A stretch of DNA of 64,000 bases from Actinacidiphila bryophytorum (GTDB taxonomy: Bacteria > Actinomycetota > Actinomycetes > Streptomycetales > Streptomycetaceae), in assembly GCF_016916835.1 (NCBI RefSeq), contig NZ_JAFFIX010000005.1, forward strand, positions 310,001 through 374,000, given 5' to 3'. The notes below the pieces were generated by a model, which saw nothing but the letters and a program-made list of their open reading frames with translations, had not been told where the DNA came from and did no database searches. A program made the translations under genes and the position numbers. Positions 7,887 to 16,063 of the stretch are shown here, piece after piece. Each line of letters starts with the position of its first letter. Within the stretch, counting starts at the first letter, position 1.

Positions 7887-8681
7887 GTGCCGCTCATGCC
7901 AGGAGCCGAGCCGTACCGCCATGACGGCGGCGAGATCGGCGTGCTGCTCTGCCACGGATTCACCGGTTCGCCGCAGTCGATGCGCCCCTGGGGCGAGTAT
8001 CTGGCCGAGCGCGGCCTGACCGTGTCGCTGCCGCTGCTGCCGGGGCACGGCACCCGGTGGCAGGACATGCAGGTCACCGGCTGGCAGGACTGGTACGCCG
8101 AGGTGGACCGGGCGCTGCGGGAGCTGACCGACTCCTGTTCGCAGGTCTTCGTGTGCGGCCTGTCGATGGGCGGCACCCTGGCGCTGCGGCTGGCGGCGCG
8201 GCACGGAGCGCAGATCAGCGGCCTGGTCCTGGTCAACCCGTCGGTGAAGGCCGACAGCCCGGCGCTGAAGGCGGTGGGTGTGCTGCGCCATGCGGTGCCG
8301 TCGGTGAAGGGCATCGCCAGCGACATCGCCAAGGAGGGCGGTGCGGAGATCGGCTACGACCGCACGCCGCTGCACGCGGTGCACTCGCTGACGAAGCTGT
8401 GGCAGGTGGCGCGGGCGGGGCTGCCGCAGGTGACGCAGCCGATCCTGCTGCTGCACAGCCGGGTCGACCATGTGGTGCACCCGTCGAACTCGGCGGTGGT
8501 GCTGGGCTCCGTGTCGTCCACCGACGTCACGGAGAAGGTGCTGGAGCGCAGCTTCCACGTGGCCACGCTCGACAACGACGCGGAGCGGATCTTCGAGGAG
8601 TCCTACGCCTTCGTCCGGCGGCTGTCGGCCGGTGCGGGCCTGGCGGGAGACGCGGTGAAGGAGGGCACGGCCGGTGGCTGA
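7887..8681 (+). CDS. Alpha/beta hydrolase, carboxylesterase/monoacylglycerol lipase type
   Basis: A 264-residue hydrolase resembling bacterial Est30-type carboxylesterases. The oxyanion segment is CHGFTGSP (H23-G27), the nucleophile elbow is GLSMGG with Ser93, an acid is likely in HSRVDHVV and the catalytic His in SFHVATLD. GTG at 7887 follows AGGAGA at six-base spacing; the frame is open further upstream but has no better ribosome site. The stop overlaps the start of the next gene. The substrate is probably a short-chain or monoacylglycerol ester, which would fit the adjacent acyltransferase and acyl-CoA ligase genes; this link is inference. Confidence 0.8.
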   Translation: MPLMPGAEPYRHDGGEIGVLLCHGFTGSPQSMRPWGEYLAERGLTVSLPLLPGHGTRWQDMQVTGWQDWYAEVDRALRELTDSCSQVFVCGLSMGGTLALRLAARHGAQISGLVLVNPSVKADSPALKAVGVLRHAVPSVKGIASDIAKEGGAEIGYDRTPLHAVHSLTKLWQVARAGLPQVTQPILLLHSRVDHVVHPSNSAVVLGSVSSTDVTEKVLERSFHVATLDNDAERIFEESYAFVRRLSAGAGLAGDAVKEGTAGG

Positions 8682-9216
8682 CCGCGAGGACGAGGGCACC
8701 GCCCCGCACGAGGAGGAGCCGCCGCGCCCGCCGCTGGACGAGGACGCGGCCTGGGCCGCGCTGGTGGCCGGTTACGACGACGAGGTGGACCCGGGTACGG
8801 CCGCGGCCTGGCCCGAGGCCGAGAACGTACCCGTGCAGCCGCCGGACCCGGACCCGACCGATCCCGCGGCGGTGAACACGGCGCCGCCGCCCGCCGACCG
8901 CACGATCGTGATCCATCCGGTGATCAGCGGTCCGCGGGACTACGAGCTGGTCGAGGACGACGAGGACGCGCACTTCGTGCCGCCCGAGCCGCCGCCGCTG
9001 CCCGAGGCGGACGTGACGACGAAGTTCGCCTGGATCGCGGTGCTGGGCGGGCCGCTGCTGCTGCTCGCGTTCGTGCTGCTGCAGATCGAACTGACCTGGT
9101 GGGCGGTCACGGTGGGCGTGGGCGGCTTCCTCGGCGGCTTCGCCACGCTGGTGGCGCGGATGCGCACCGGTGACGAGGACGACGACGACGATCCGGGGCG
9201 CGGCGCCGTCGTCTGA
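8674..9216 (+). CDS. Conserved actinobacterial membrane protein, function unknown
   Basis: A 180-residue protein. Residues 1-115 are acidic, proline-rich and probably disordered in the cytoplasm. Two adjacent hydrophobic segments follow (about 122-140 and 145-162, rich in Leu/Val/Gly), then a short tail of consecutive Asp residues. The GTG start lies inside the end of the upstream esterase gene (8-bp overlap), indicating co-translation. No enzymatic motif is visible and I do not recognise a named family. Confidence 0.7.
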   Translation: MADREDEGTAPHEEEPPRPPLDEDAAWAALVAGYDDEVDPGTAAAWPEAENVPVQPPDPDPTDPAAVNTAPPPADRTIVIHPVISGPRDYELVEDDEDAHFVPPEPPPLPEADVTTKFAWIAVLGGPLLLLAFVLLQIELTWWAVTVGVGGFLGGFATLVARMRTGDEDDDDDPGRGAVV

Positions 9217-9218
9217 GC

Positions 9219-9250
9219 CCCGCCAGGGGTGGCGGCGCCTCCCTGGCGGG
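9219..9250. terminator. Hairpin between convergent genes
   Basis: CCCGCCAGGG (9219-9228) pairs perfectly with CCCTGGCGGG (9241-9250) around a 12-nt loop. It lies between the stop codons of two convergent genes and could serve both directions. Confidence 0.55.
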
Positions 9251-9268
9251 CGGCCGGGCGCGGGCGGG

Positions 9269-11065
9269 TCAGCGCGTGTAGAGCGCCTCGACGTCGGCGG
9301 CGAAGTCCGCGAGCACGACGTTGCGCTTGAGCTTCATCGAGGGCGTCAGGTGTCCGGACTCCTCGGTGAACTGCGCGGGCAGGATGCGGAACTTGCGGAC
9401 CGACTCGGCCTGCGAGACCGCCGCGTTGCCCTCGTCCACCGCGTGCTGGACGGCGGCCAGCAGGTCGGGGTCGGCGGCGAGTTCCGCGACCGTGCGCCCG
9501 GACTTGCCGTGCTGCTCGGCCCAGCGGGGCAGGAACTCCTCGTCCAGGGTGATCAGCGCGGCGACGAAGGGGCGGCCGTCGCCGACGACCATGCACTCGG
9601 CGACCAGCGCGTCGGCCCTGATCCGGTCCTCCATCACCGCGGGCGCCACGTTCTTGCCGCCCGCGGTGACGATGATCTCCTTCTTGCGGCCGGTGATGGA
9701 CAGGTAGCCGTCCTCGTCGAGGGTGCCGAGGTCGCCGGTGTGGAACCAGCCGTCGGCCATGGCCTCCGCGGTGGCCTGCTCGTTGTTCCAGTAGCCGGTG
9801 AAGAGGTGCTCGCCGTACAGCAGCACCTCGCCGTCGTCGGCGATCCGGATCGTGGAGCCCGGCAGCGGCTGGCCGACGGTGCCGATCTTGGTGCGGTCCC
9901 AGGGGTTGAAGGCGGTGGCCGCACAGGACTCGGTCAGGCCGTAGCCCTCAAGGACGGTGAAGCCGATGCCGCGGTAGAAGTGGCCGAGGCGCTCGCCGAG
10001 GGGGGCGCCGCCGGAGACCGCGTGCGTGGCCCTGCCGCCGAGGACGGCGCGCAGCTTGGCGTAGACGAGCCGGTCGAAGACCTTGTGGGTGAAGCGCAGC
10101 CGCACCGAGGGTCCCGCCGGGGTGTCCAGGGCGCGGCTGTAGTCGATCGCGGTGGCCGCGGCCCGGTCGAAGATCTTCCCCTTGCCGCCGGCCTGCGCGG
10201 TGGCCCTCGCGGTGTTGTAGACCTTCTCGAAGACCCGCGGCACCCCGAGGATCAGGGTGGGCCGGAAGCCCTGGAGGTCGTCGGTGAGGTGCTTGATGTC
10301 GGGGACGTGGCCGAGCCGGACCGGCGCCATGACGCTGGCGACCTCGATGAGCCGGCCGAAGACGTGGGCCAGCGGCAGGAAGAGCAGCACCGAGGAGTCG
10401 CCGGTGCGGAAGAGCGGGGCGAGGCGTTCCAGGACGTTGCCGCACTCGGCGAAGAAGCTGCGGTGGCTGAGCACGCAGCCCTTGGGGCGGCCGGTGGTGC
10501 CGGAGGTGTAGACGATGGTGGCCGGGGAGTCGGCGTTCGCGGCGGCGCCGCGCTCGTCCAGGACCGCGTCCGAGATGTCGCCGCCGACGGAGACCAGCGC
10601 CTCGACGGCGCCGGTGTCGATCCGCCACACGTGCTTGAGCTGCGGCAGCCGTTCGCGTACCGACTCCACCGACGTCTCGTGCGCGCCGGACTCCACGACG
10701 ACCGCGACCGCGCCGGAGTCGGCGAGTATCCATTCGAGCTGGGAGGCGGAGGAGGTCTCGTAGATCGGCACGGTGACCGCGCCCGCGCTCCAGATCGCGA
10801 AGTCCAGCAGCGTCCACTCGTAGCGCGTCCTGGACATCAGGGCGACCCGGTCGCCGGGCTGCACGCCCTCGGCGACCAGTCCGCGGGCGGCGGCGCGCAC
10901 CTCGGCGAGGAACTGCGTCGCGGTGATGTCCTGCCAGTGGCCGGCGGAATCCTTGCGGCCGATGACCGGAGTGTCCGGGTGCTGGGCGGCGTTGCGGCGG
11001 ATCAGATCCGTCAGGTTGCCGTCAGCGGGGACCTCGTACAGGGCCGGAAGGCTGAACTCACGCAA
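9269..11065 (-). CDS. fadD15: Long-chain fatty acid-CoA ligase (FadD15-like)
   Basis: A 598-residue adenylate-forming enzyme that activates fatty acids to acyl-CoA via acyl-AMP. The P-loop-like motif YTSGTTGRPKG is at 186-196, the YGLTESCA motif lies mid-protein, and the hinge/adenylation motif WFHTGDLGTLDEDGYL with ITGRKKEI is near residues 470-500. Length and motif order match long-chain ligases. M. tuberculosis fadD15 (Rv2187) lies next to pimB' (Rv2188c) and an SRPBCC/ArsA-like pair, as here, which supports the name. A palindrome about 65 bp upstream may be its operator. Confidence 0.88.
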   Translation of the reverse strand: MREFSLPALYEVPADGNLTDLIRRNAAQHPDTPVIGRKDSAGHWQDITATQFLAEVRAAARGLVAEGVQPGDRVALMSRTRYEWTLLDFAIWSAGAVTVPIYETSSASQLEWILADSGAVAVVVESGAHETSVESVRERLPQLKHVWRIDTGAVEALVSVGGDISDAVLDERGAAANADSPATIVYTSGTTGRPKGCVLSHRSFFAECGNVLERLAPLFRTGDSSVLLFLPLAHVFGRLIEVASVMAPVRLGHVPDIKHLTDDLQGFRPTLILGVPRVFEKVYNTARATAQAGGKGKIFDRAAATAIDYSRALDTPAGPSVRLRFTHKVFDRLVYAKLRAVLGGRATHAVSGGAPLGERLGHFYRGIGFTVLEGYGLTESCAATAFNPWDRTKIGTVGQPLPGSTIRIADDGEVLLYGEHLFTGYWNNEQATAEAMADGWFHTGDLGTLDEDGYLSITGRKKEIIVTAGGKNVAPAVMEDRIRADALVAECMVVGDGRPFVAALITLDEEFLPRWAEQHGKSGRTVAELAADPDLLAAVQHAVDEGNAAVSQAESVRKFRILPAQFTEESGHLTPSMKLKRNVVLADFAADVEALYTR

Positions 11066-11127
11066 GGCGACTGCTCCTCATCGGTGCCGCGGCGCACCCG
11101 GAGGGAAGGTGATGGACGGGCTGGACG

Positions 11128-11141
11128 TTACCCATCGGTAA
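11128..11141. promoter_or_regulatory. Palindrome upstream of the acyl-CoA ligase gene, candidate operator
   Basis: TTACCCATCGGTAA: arms TTACC and GGTAA around CATC, 62-76 bp upstream of the fadD15 start. A/T-containing palindromes stand out in this GC-rich DNA. The spacing and form suit a TetR-family regulator of fatty acid genes, but none is encoded nearby, so the identity of the regulator is unknown. Confidence 0.4.
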
Positions 11142-11296
11142 AGCTCCGGCGGTAGAGGGGCACGACAAGATGTTTTAAGCATCACACATCGGGCGGAGCC
11201 GGGGCACCGATGCCCGGAAGACTAGACCAGAGCGCGGCCGGTCCGCAGGTGACCCGCGCGCGGGGCGGCCCGCGGACGGCGCTATAAAGTGACCGT

Positions 11297-12058
11297 ATGC
11301 GGGTGCATGTGGTGAGCGACGTCCATGGTGCGGCCGAGGCCCTGGCCAGGGCCGGCGAGGGAGCCGACGCGCTGGTCTGCCTGGGCGACCTGGTGCTCTT
11401 CCTCGACTACGCCGACCACTCCCGCGGCATCTTCCCCGACCTCTTCGGCGTCGAGAACGCCGACCGCATGGTCGAACTGCGCACCGCCCGCCGCTTCGAG
11501 GACGCCCGCATCCTCGACCGGCAGCTGTGGGAGGGCATCGACCGCCGCGGCGCCATCGAGAGCGCGGTGCGCAAGCAGTACGCCGAACTCTTCGCCGCCT
11601 TCCCGACCCCTACGTACGCCACGTACGGCAACGTCGACGTCCCCGGCCTGTGGCAGGAGTACGCGGCTCCCGGGACCACGGTCCTCGACGGGACGACCGC
11701 GGAGATCGGCGGCCGGGTCTTCGGCTTCGTCGGCGGCGGCCTGCGCACCGCGATGCGCACGCCCTACGAGGTCAGCGAGGAGGACTACGCGGCCAAGGTC
11801 GCAGCCCTCGGCCCGGTCGACGTACTGTGCTCGCACATCCCGCCGGCCATCCCCGAGCTGTGCTACGACACCACCGCCCGCCGCTTCGAACGCGGCAGCC
11901 AGGCCCTGCTGGACGCGGTCCGCAGCATCCAGCCGAAGTACGCGCTGTTCGGCCACGTCCACCAGCCGCTGATCGCCCGGACCCGGGTGGGCCGCACCGA
12001 ATGCGTCAACGTCGGCCACTTCAACCACACCCGCACCCCGTGGGTACTGGAGTGGTGA
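11297..12058 (+). CDS. Metallophosphoesterase
   Basis: A 253-residue calcineurin-like phosphoesterase. It has the metal-binding blocks SDVHG at residues 7-11, CLGDLV, YGNVDVPG (GNxD in place of the usual GNHD), CSHIPP and FGHVH near the C-terminus. Family members hydrolyse phosphomono- or diesters with two metal ions; the substrate cannot be inferred. A TATAAA box at 11283-11288 sits eight bases before the ATG, so the mRNA may be leaderless. It is divergent from fadD15 across 231 bp. Confidence 0.8.
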   Translation: MRVHVVSDVHGAAEALARAGEGADALVCLGDLVLFLDYADHSRGIFPDLFGVENADRMVELRTARRFEDARILDRQLWEGIDRRGAIESAVRKQYAELFAAFPTPTYATYGNVDVPGLWQEYAAPGTTVLDGTTAEIGGRVFGFVGGGLRTAMRTPYEVSEEDYAAKVAALGPVDVLCSHIPPAIPELCYDTTARRFERGSQALLDAVRSIQPKYALFGHVHQPLIARTRVGRTECVNVGHFNHTRTPWVLEW

Positions 12059-12181
12059 GGCGCGCAGCGATCCCGACCCGCCGTGGTGACGGCCCCGCCA
12101 CCTGGGCGCGATAGCCTCTCAGCACACTCCTGCGCACACGTCACGCAGCATCCTGCACCAGTAGTCCGGAGGGCCACGGCG

Positions 12182-12655
12182 ATGGCGGAACACACACGGT
12201 CGAGCATCACGATCGAGGCGGCACCGGCCGCCGTCATGGGCGTCATCGCCGACTTCGACCGCTATCCGGAGTGGACCGGCGAGGTCAAGGAGGCCGAGGT
12301 GCTCTCCCGCGACGACGAGGGCCGCGCCCAGCAGGTGCGGCTGCTGCTCGACGCCGGCGCGATCAAGGACGACCACACCCTGGCCTACACCTGGATCAGC
12401 GCCGACGAGGTGCGCTGGTCGCTGGTCAGGTCGCAGATGCTGCGCACCCTCGACGGCTCCTACGCGCTCGCCCCGCTGGAGGGCGGCCGGCGCACCGAGG
12501 TCACCTACCAGCTCACCGTGGACGTCAAGATTCCCATGCTGGGCATGATCAAGCGCAAGGCGGAGAAGGTCATCATCGACCGGGCGCTCGCCGGGCTGAA
12601 GAAGCGGGTCGAGGCCGCGCCCGCCGGCGGGGCCGACGCCGAGACCGCGGGCTGA
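12182..12655 (+). CDS. SRPBCC family protein (polyketide cyclase/START-like fold)
   Basis: A 157-residue protein with the START-like ligand-binding pattern: an N-terminal strand (SITIEAAPAAVMGVIADFDRYPEW), alternating strands and a long C-terminal helix. The ATG is preceded by GGAGGG at eight-base spacing. The next gene starts within its stop codon (TGATG), so the pair is coupled. M. tuberculosis Rv2185c (TB16.3) next to Rv2184c is the same arrangement from memory. It probably binds a hydrophobic ligand; no catalytic residues are evident. Confidence 0.8.
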   Translation: MAEHTRSSITIEAAPAAVMGVIADFDRYPEWTGEVKEAEVLSRDDEGRAQQVRLLLDAGAIKDDHTLAYTWISADEVRWSLVRSQMLRTLDGSYALAPLEGGRRTEVTYQLTVDVKIPMLGMIKRKAEKVIIDRALAGLKKRVEAAPAGGADAETAG

Positions 12656-13815
12656 TGCCCGCGGCACCCGTACGCACGCTGCTGATCACCGGGGCCGGCG
12701 GCGCCGGGCGCACCGCGGTCGCCGCCGCCACCGCGGCCGCCGCCGCCAGGGCCGGCACCCGCACCCTGCTGCTCACCTACGACCGGGGCGCCGCCGCCGC
12801 GCTGGCCGGCGCCGTCCCCGGGCTCGGGGTCGCCTCCGTCGACCCGGGCGCCGCCTTCCAGGACGCGCTGCTGGACCTGCAGAGCCGCGGCGGCACCCTG
12901 CTGGCGCTGCTCGGCGCGGCGCCGCTGGACCCGGAGGAGCTGACGCCGCTGCCCGGCGCGGAGGCGCTCGCGCTGCTGCGGGCGGTGCGCGCGGCCCACG
13001 ACGGCACGTGGGAGCTGGCGGTCGTGGATTTGCCGCCGGTGCGCGAGGCGGTGGCGCTGCTGGCGCTGCCCGAGCAACTGCGGCGCTACCTGGGCAGGTT
13101 GCTGCCCGCCGACCGGCAGGCGGCCCGCGCGCTGCGGCCGGTGCTGGCGCAGCTGGCCGGGGTGCCGATGCCCACCGAGTGGGCGTACGAGGCGGCCGCC
13201 CGCGCGGACCGCGAACTGGCCGCCGTCCAGGCGGTGGTCCACGACCCGGGCACGTCGGTGGCGGTCGTGGTGGAGCCGGGTGCGCACGCGGCGGACGTCG
13301 TCCGTACCGCGCGAACGGGTCTCGCGCTGCACGGGCTGGCCCCCGCTGCGCTGGTCGCCAACCGGCTGCTGCCCACCGGTTCCGCCGACCCCTTCCTCGC
13401 CGCCCTGTCCGGCGCCCAGCAGGACCACCTCAAGGCGCTGGCCGACATCTGCGCCGCCGACGGTGCCGCGCTGCACGAACTCCCGCACCTGGGGCGGGAG
13501 CCGCAACTGCCGGAGGAGGCGCTCGCGGTGCCGCACGAGGCGCTGCCCGCCGCGGCCGGCGGCGACCCCTGGTCGGTGGAGGACCGGCTGCGCGACGAGG
13601 GCCACTTCGTGTGGTCGCTGCCGCTGCCCGGGGCGGCCAAGGACGGTCTTGACCTGGTGCGGCGGGGGGACGAACTCGTGGTGGACGCCGGGGGTTTCCG
13701 GCGCATCCTGCCCTTGCCGTCGGCGCTGCGGCGCTGCACGGTGGAGGGTGCCGCGCTGCGCGACGGAGCGCTGCGGGTGCGGTTCACGCCCGACCCCGGG
13801 CTCTGGCCGCGCTGA
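12655..13815 (+). CDS. ArsA/Get3-like P-loop protein with degenerate Walker A
   Basis: A 386-residue protein with the ArsA/Get3-type layout: an N-terminal nucleotide loop, a central WELAVVDLPPVREAVALLALP region like the ArsA switch and helical part, and a C-terminal beta domain (about residues 310-386) with GDELVVDAGGFRRILPLP resembling the ArsA_HSP20-type domain. The expected deviant Walker A GKGGVGKT reads GAGGAGRT: the signature Lys is Ala and the P-loop Lys is Arg. ATP hydrolysis is therefore doubtful. The ATG overlaps the stop of the SRPBCC gene. It may be a pseudo-ATPase partner of that protein. Confidence 0.7.
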   Translation: MPAAPVRTLLITGAGGAGRTAVAAATAAAAARAGTRTLLLTYDRGAAAALAGAVPGLGVASVDPGAAFQDALLDLQSRGGTLLALLGAAPLDPEELTPLPGAEALALLRAVRAAHDGTWELAVVDLPPVREAVALLALPEQLRRYLGRLLPADRQAARALRPVLAQLAGVPMPTEWAYEAAARADRELAAVQAVVHDPGTSVAVVVEPGAHAADVVRTARTGLALHGLAPAALVANRLLPTGSADPFLAALSGAQQDHLKALADICAADGAALHELPHLGREPQLPEEALAVPHEALPAAAGGDPWSVEDRLRDEGHFVWSLPLPGAAKDGLDLVRRGDELVVDAGGFRRILPLPSALRRCTVEGAALRDGALRVRFTPDPGLWPR

Positions 13816-13884
13816 CCGGACGTTCCCGCGGGCCGTTCGAGTACCGTCGTAAGGACCGACTGCCGCGCCTTCCTGGAGCCGACC

Positions 13885-14283
13885 ATGAGCGAAGCCACCG
13901 ACCGTCCCGACGCCGACGCATGGGCGAAGGCCAGCGCGGAGGACATCGCCGCGGAGCACGCCAGGCGGCGCGAACAGGCGGGCCAGCCCAGCCCCGGCGA
14001 GGAACTGCGGCGGCTGGCCGAGGCCGTGGGCGACGCGGTCGGTGACCGGCTCGCCGCGCTGCGCAACCCCGCGGTGCAGCTCGCCGCGCAGGGCGTCCTG
14101 TCCCAGGTGCGTTCCGTTGTCGAACCCATCAAGGAGCGGAACCCGGACGTCTTCGACCACCTGACGGCTGCCGGGGCCGAACTGCTGGCGGCATACCGGT
14201 CCGCAGTGGCGGGAGCGGAATCGCGCTGGACCTCGCGCGAGGGCTCCGCGCGTTCAACGGCTGAACACATCGACCTCGACTGA
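13885..14283 (+). CDS. DUF5304-type actinobacterial protein, function unknown
   Basis: A 132-residue, highly charged, Ala/Glu-rich helical protein with no membrane segment or signal peptide. The central segment (LAEAVGDAVGDRLAALRNPA) looks amphipathic. It starts with ATG after CCTGGAG at suitable spacing. It lies between the ArsA-like and glucokinase genes in the same direction with short gaps. I assign the DUF by resemblance and position; no activity is suggested by the sequence. Confidence 0.65.
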   Translation: MSEATDRPDADAWAKASAEDIAAEHARRREQAGQPSPGEELRRLAEAVGDAVGDRLAALRNPAVQLAAQGVLSQVRSVVEPIKERNPDVFDHLTAAGAELLAAYRSAVAGAESRWTSREGSARSTAEHIDLD

Positions 14284-14337
14284 CCCCCTCTCCGGTACGG
14301 TTCTCTTAGCGGGGATCGACCGAAAACTGAGGGACAC

Positions 14338-15279
14338 ATGGGACTCACCATCGGCGTCGACATCGGCGGCACCAAGATCGCGGCCGGAGTGGTCGACGAG
14401 GAAGGCTCGATTCTTGAGACCGTCAAGGTGCCGACGCCGCCGACTCCCGAAGGCATCGTGGACGCGATCGTGGAGGCGGTGCGCCAGGTCAGCACCGGTC
14501 ACACGATCGAGGCCGTCGGCATCGGCGCCGCCGGCTACGTCGACGACAAGCGTGCCACCGTGCTGTTCGCGCCCAACATCAACTGGCGGCACGAGGCACT
14601 GAAGGACAAGGTCGAACAGCGCGTCGGACTCCCCGTCGTCGTGGAGAACGACGCCAACGCGGCGGCCTGGGGCGAGTACCGCTTCGGCGCCGGGCAGGGT
14701 CACTCCGATGTGATCTGCATCACGCTCGGCACCGGTCTCGGCGGCGGCATCATCATCGGCAACAAGCTGCGCCGCGGCCGGTTCGGCGTCGCAGCCGAGT
14801 TCGGCCACATCCGGGTGGTGCCCGACGGCCTGCTGTGCGGCTGCGGCAGCCAGGGCTGCTGGGAGCAGTACGCCTCCGGGCGCGCCCTGGTCCGCTACGC
14901 CAAGCAGCGCGCCAACGCCACACCGGAGAACGCACAGGCGCTGCTCGCGCTGGGCGACGGGACCGTGGAGGGCATCGAGGGCCGGCACATCAGCGCCGCC
15001 GCCCGGCAGGGCGACCCGGTCGCCGTCGACTCCTTCCGCGAACTGGCCCGCTGGGCCGGTGCGGGGCTCGCCGACCTGGCGTCGCTCTTCGACCCGTCCG
15101 CCTTCATCGTCGGCGGCGGCGTCGCCGACGAGGGCGAACTGGTCCTCGACCCGATCCGCAAGTCGTTCCGGCGCTGGCTGATCGGCGGCGAGTGGCGGCC
15201 GCACGCCCAGGTCCTCGCCGCGCAGCTCGGCGGCAAGGCGGGACTCGTCGGCGCGGCCGACCTGGCACGACAGGGCTGA
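14338..15279 (+). CDS. glkA: ROK-family glucokinase
   Basis: A 313-residue glucose kinase producing glucose 6-phosphate from ATP and glucose. The N-terminal phosphate-binding motif is GVDIGGTKIAAGVVD, the substrate motif is VVENDANAAAWGEY, and the ROK zinc site is EFGHIRVVPDG plus CGCGSQGCWEQY (three Cys and a His). Length matches S. coelicolor GlkA (about 317), which also mediates glucose repression. A TTG or other start is not needed: the ATG at 14338 follows a GAGGGA box. It is upstream of an endonuclease-like gene with an 7-bp gap. Confidence 0.92.
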   Translation: MGLTIGVDIGGTKIAAGVVDEEGSILETVKVPTPPTPEGIVDAIVEAVRQVSTGHTIEAVGIGAAGYVDDKRATVLFAPNINWRHEALKDKVEQRVGLPVVVENDANAAAWGEYRFGAGQGHSDVICITLGTGLGGGIIIGNKLRRGRFGVAAEFGHIRVVPDGLLCGCGSQGCWEQYASGRALVRYAKQRANATPENAQALLALGDGTVEGIEGRHISAAARQGDPVAVDSFRELARWAGAGLADLASLFDPSAFIVGGGVADEGELVLDPIRKSFRRWLIGGEWRPHAQVLAAQLGGKAGLVGAADLARQG

Positions 15280-15286
15280 GGCGACG

Positions 15287-16033
15287 ATGACCGTGGAGGA
15301 TCTGCCGGGTTCACGCACCGAGCCGGCCTCGGCGGTCGTCCGCGTGCTCAGCTACAACATCCGCTCGATGCGGGACGACACGGCGGCGCTGGCCCGGGTG
15401 ATCCGAGCCTGCGCCCCCGACCTCGTCCTGGTCCAGGAGGCCCCGCGGTTCTTCCGATGGCGCAAGGCCGCGGCCCGCCTCGCACACGCCACAGGACTCG
15501 TCCACGTCACCGGCGGCGCCACCGCGGCGGGGCCGATGGTCCTGTCCTCGCTGCGCGCGCACGTCGAACGCACCGAGGACGTCCTGCTGCCGCACCACCC
15601 GCCGCTGCACCAGCGCGGTTTCGCCACCGCGGTGCTGCGGATCGGCGGCGCCAGGCTCGGCGTGATCAGCACCCACCTCAGCCTCAGCCCGGCCGAACGG
15701 TACGACCAGGCCGGGCTGCTGCTGGACCGGGTGGCCGCGATGGACGAGCAGAACGTGGTGGTCGGCGGCGACTTCAACGAGCCGCCCGACCGCCCCGGCT
15801 TCGCCCGTATCGCCGAGCACCTCCAGGACGGCTTCGCCGTCGCCCCCTGGGGCGGCGAGGTCACCAACGTGCGGGCACCCTTCCAGCGCATCGACGCGGT
15901 CTTCACGACCGAGTCCGTCGAGGTGCTGGGCTGCGGGGTGCCGCACGCACTCCCCGGCGTCACCGACGCCGACCTGCACGCGGCCACCGACCACCTGCCG
16001 GTGCTCGCCGCCCTGCGCGTCCCCACGGCCTGA
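15287..16033 (+). CDS. Endonuclease/exonuclease/phosphatase family protein
   Basis: A 248-residue EEP-fold hydrolase. It has the metal-binding N-terminus RVLSYNIRSM, LVLVQEA (catalytic Glu), ISTHLSLSP, GGDFNEPP, RIDAVF and the terminal TDHLPV with the catalytic His. Substrate could be a phosphodiester in nucleic acid, a phosphoinositide or a lipid; sequence alone does not decide. It immediately follows glkA and is probably co-transcribed. It converges on the mannosyltransferase gene. Confidence 0.8.
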   Translation: MTVEDLPGSRTEPASAVVRVLSYNIRSMRDDTAALARVIRACAPDLVLVQEAPRFFRWRKAAARLAHATGLVHVTGGATAAGPMVLSSLRAHVERTEDVLLPHHPPLHQRGFATAVLRIGGARLGVISTHLSLSPAERYDQAGLLLDRVAAMDEQNVVVGGDFNEPPDRPGFARIAEHLQDGFAVAPWGGEVTNVRAPFQRIDAVFTTESVEVLGCGVPHALPGVTDADLHAATDHLPVLAALRVPTA

Positions 16034-16037
16034 CCCG

Positions 16038-16063
16038 GCCCGCGGACCCGGGCCCCCGCGGGC
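16038..16063. terminator. Hairpin between convergent genes
   Basis: GCCCGCGG (16038-16045) pairs with CCGCGGGC (16056-16063) around a 10-nt GC-rich loop. It fills the 30-bp gap between the EEP and glycosyltransferase stop codons. Confidence 0.5.
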
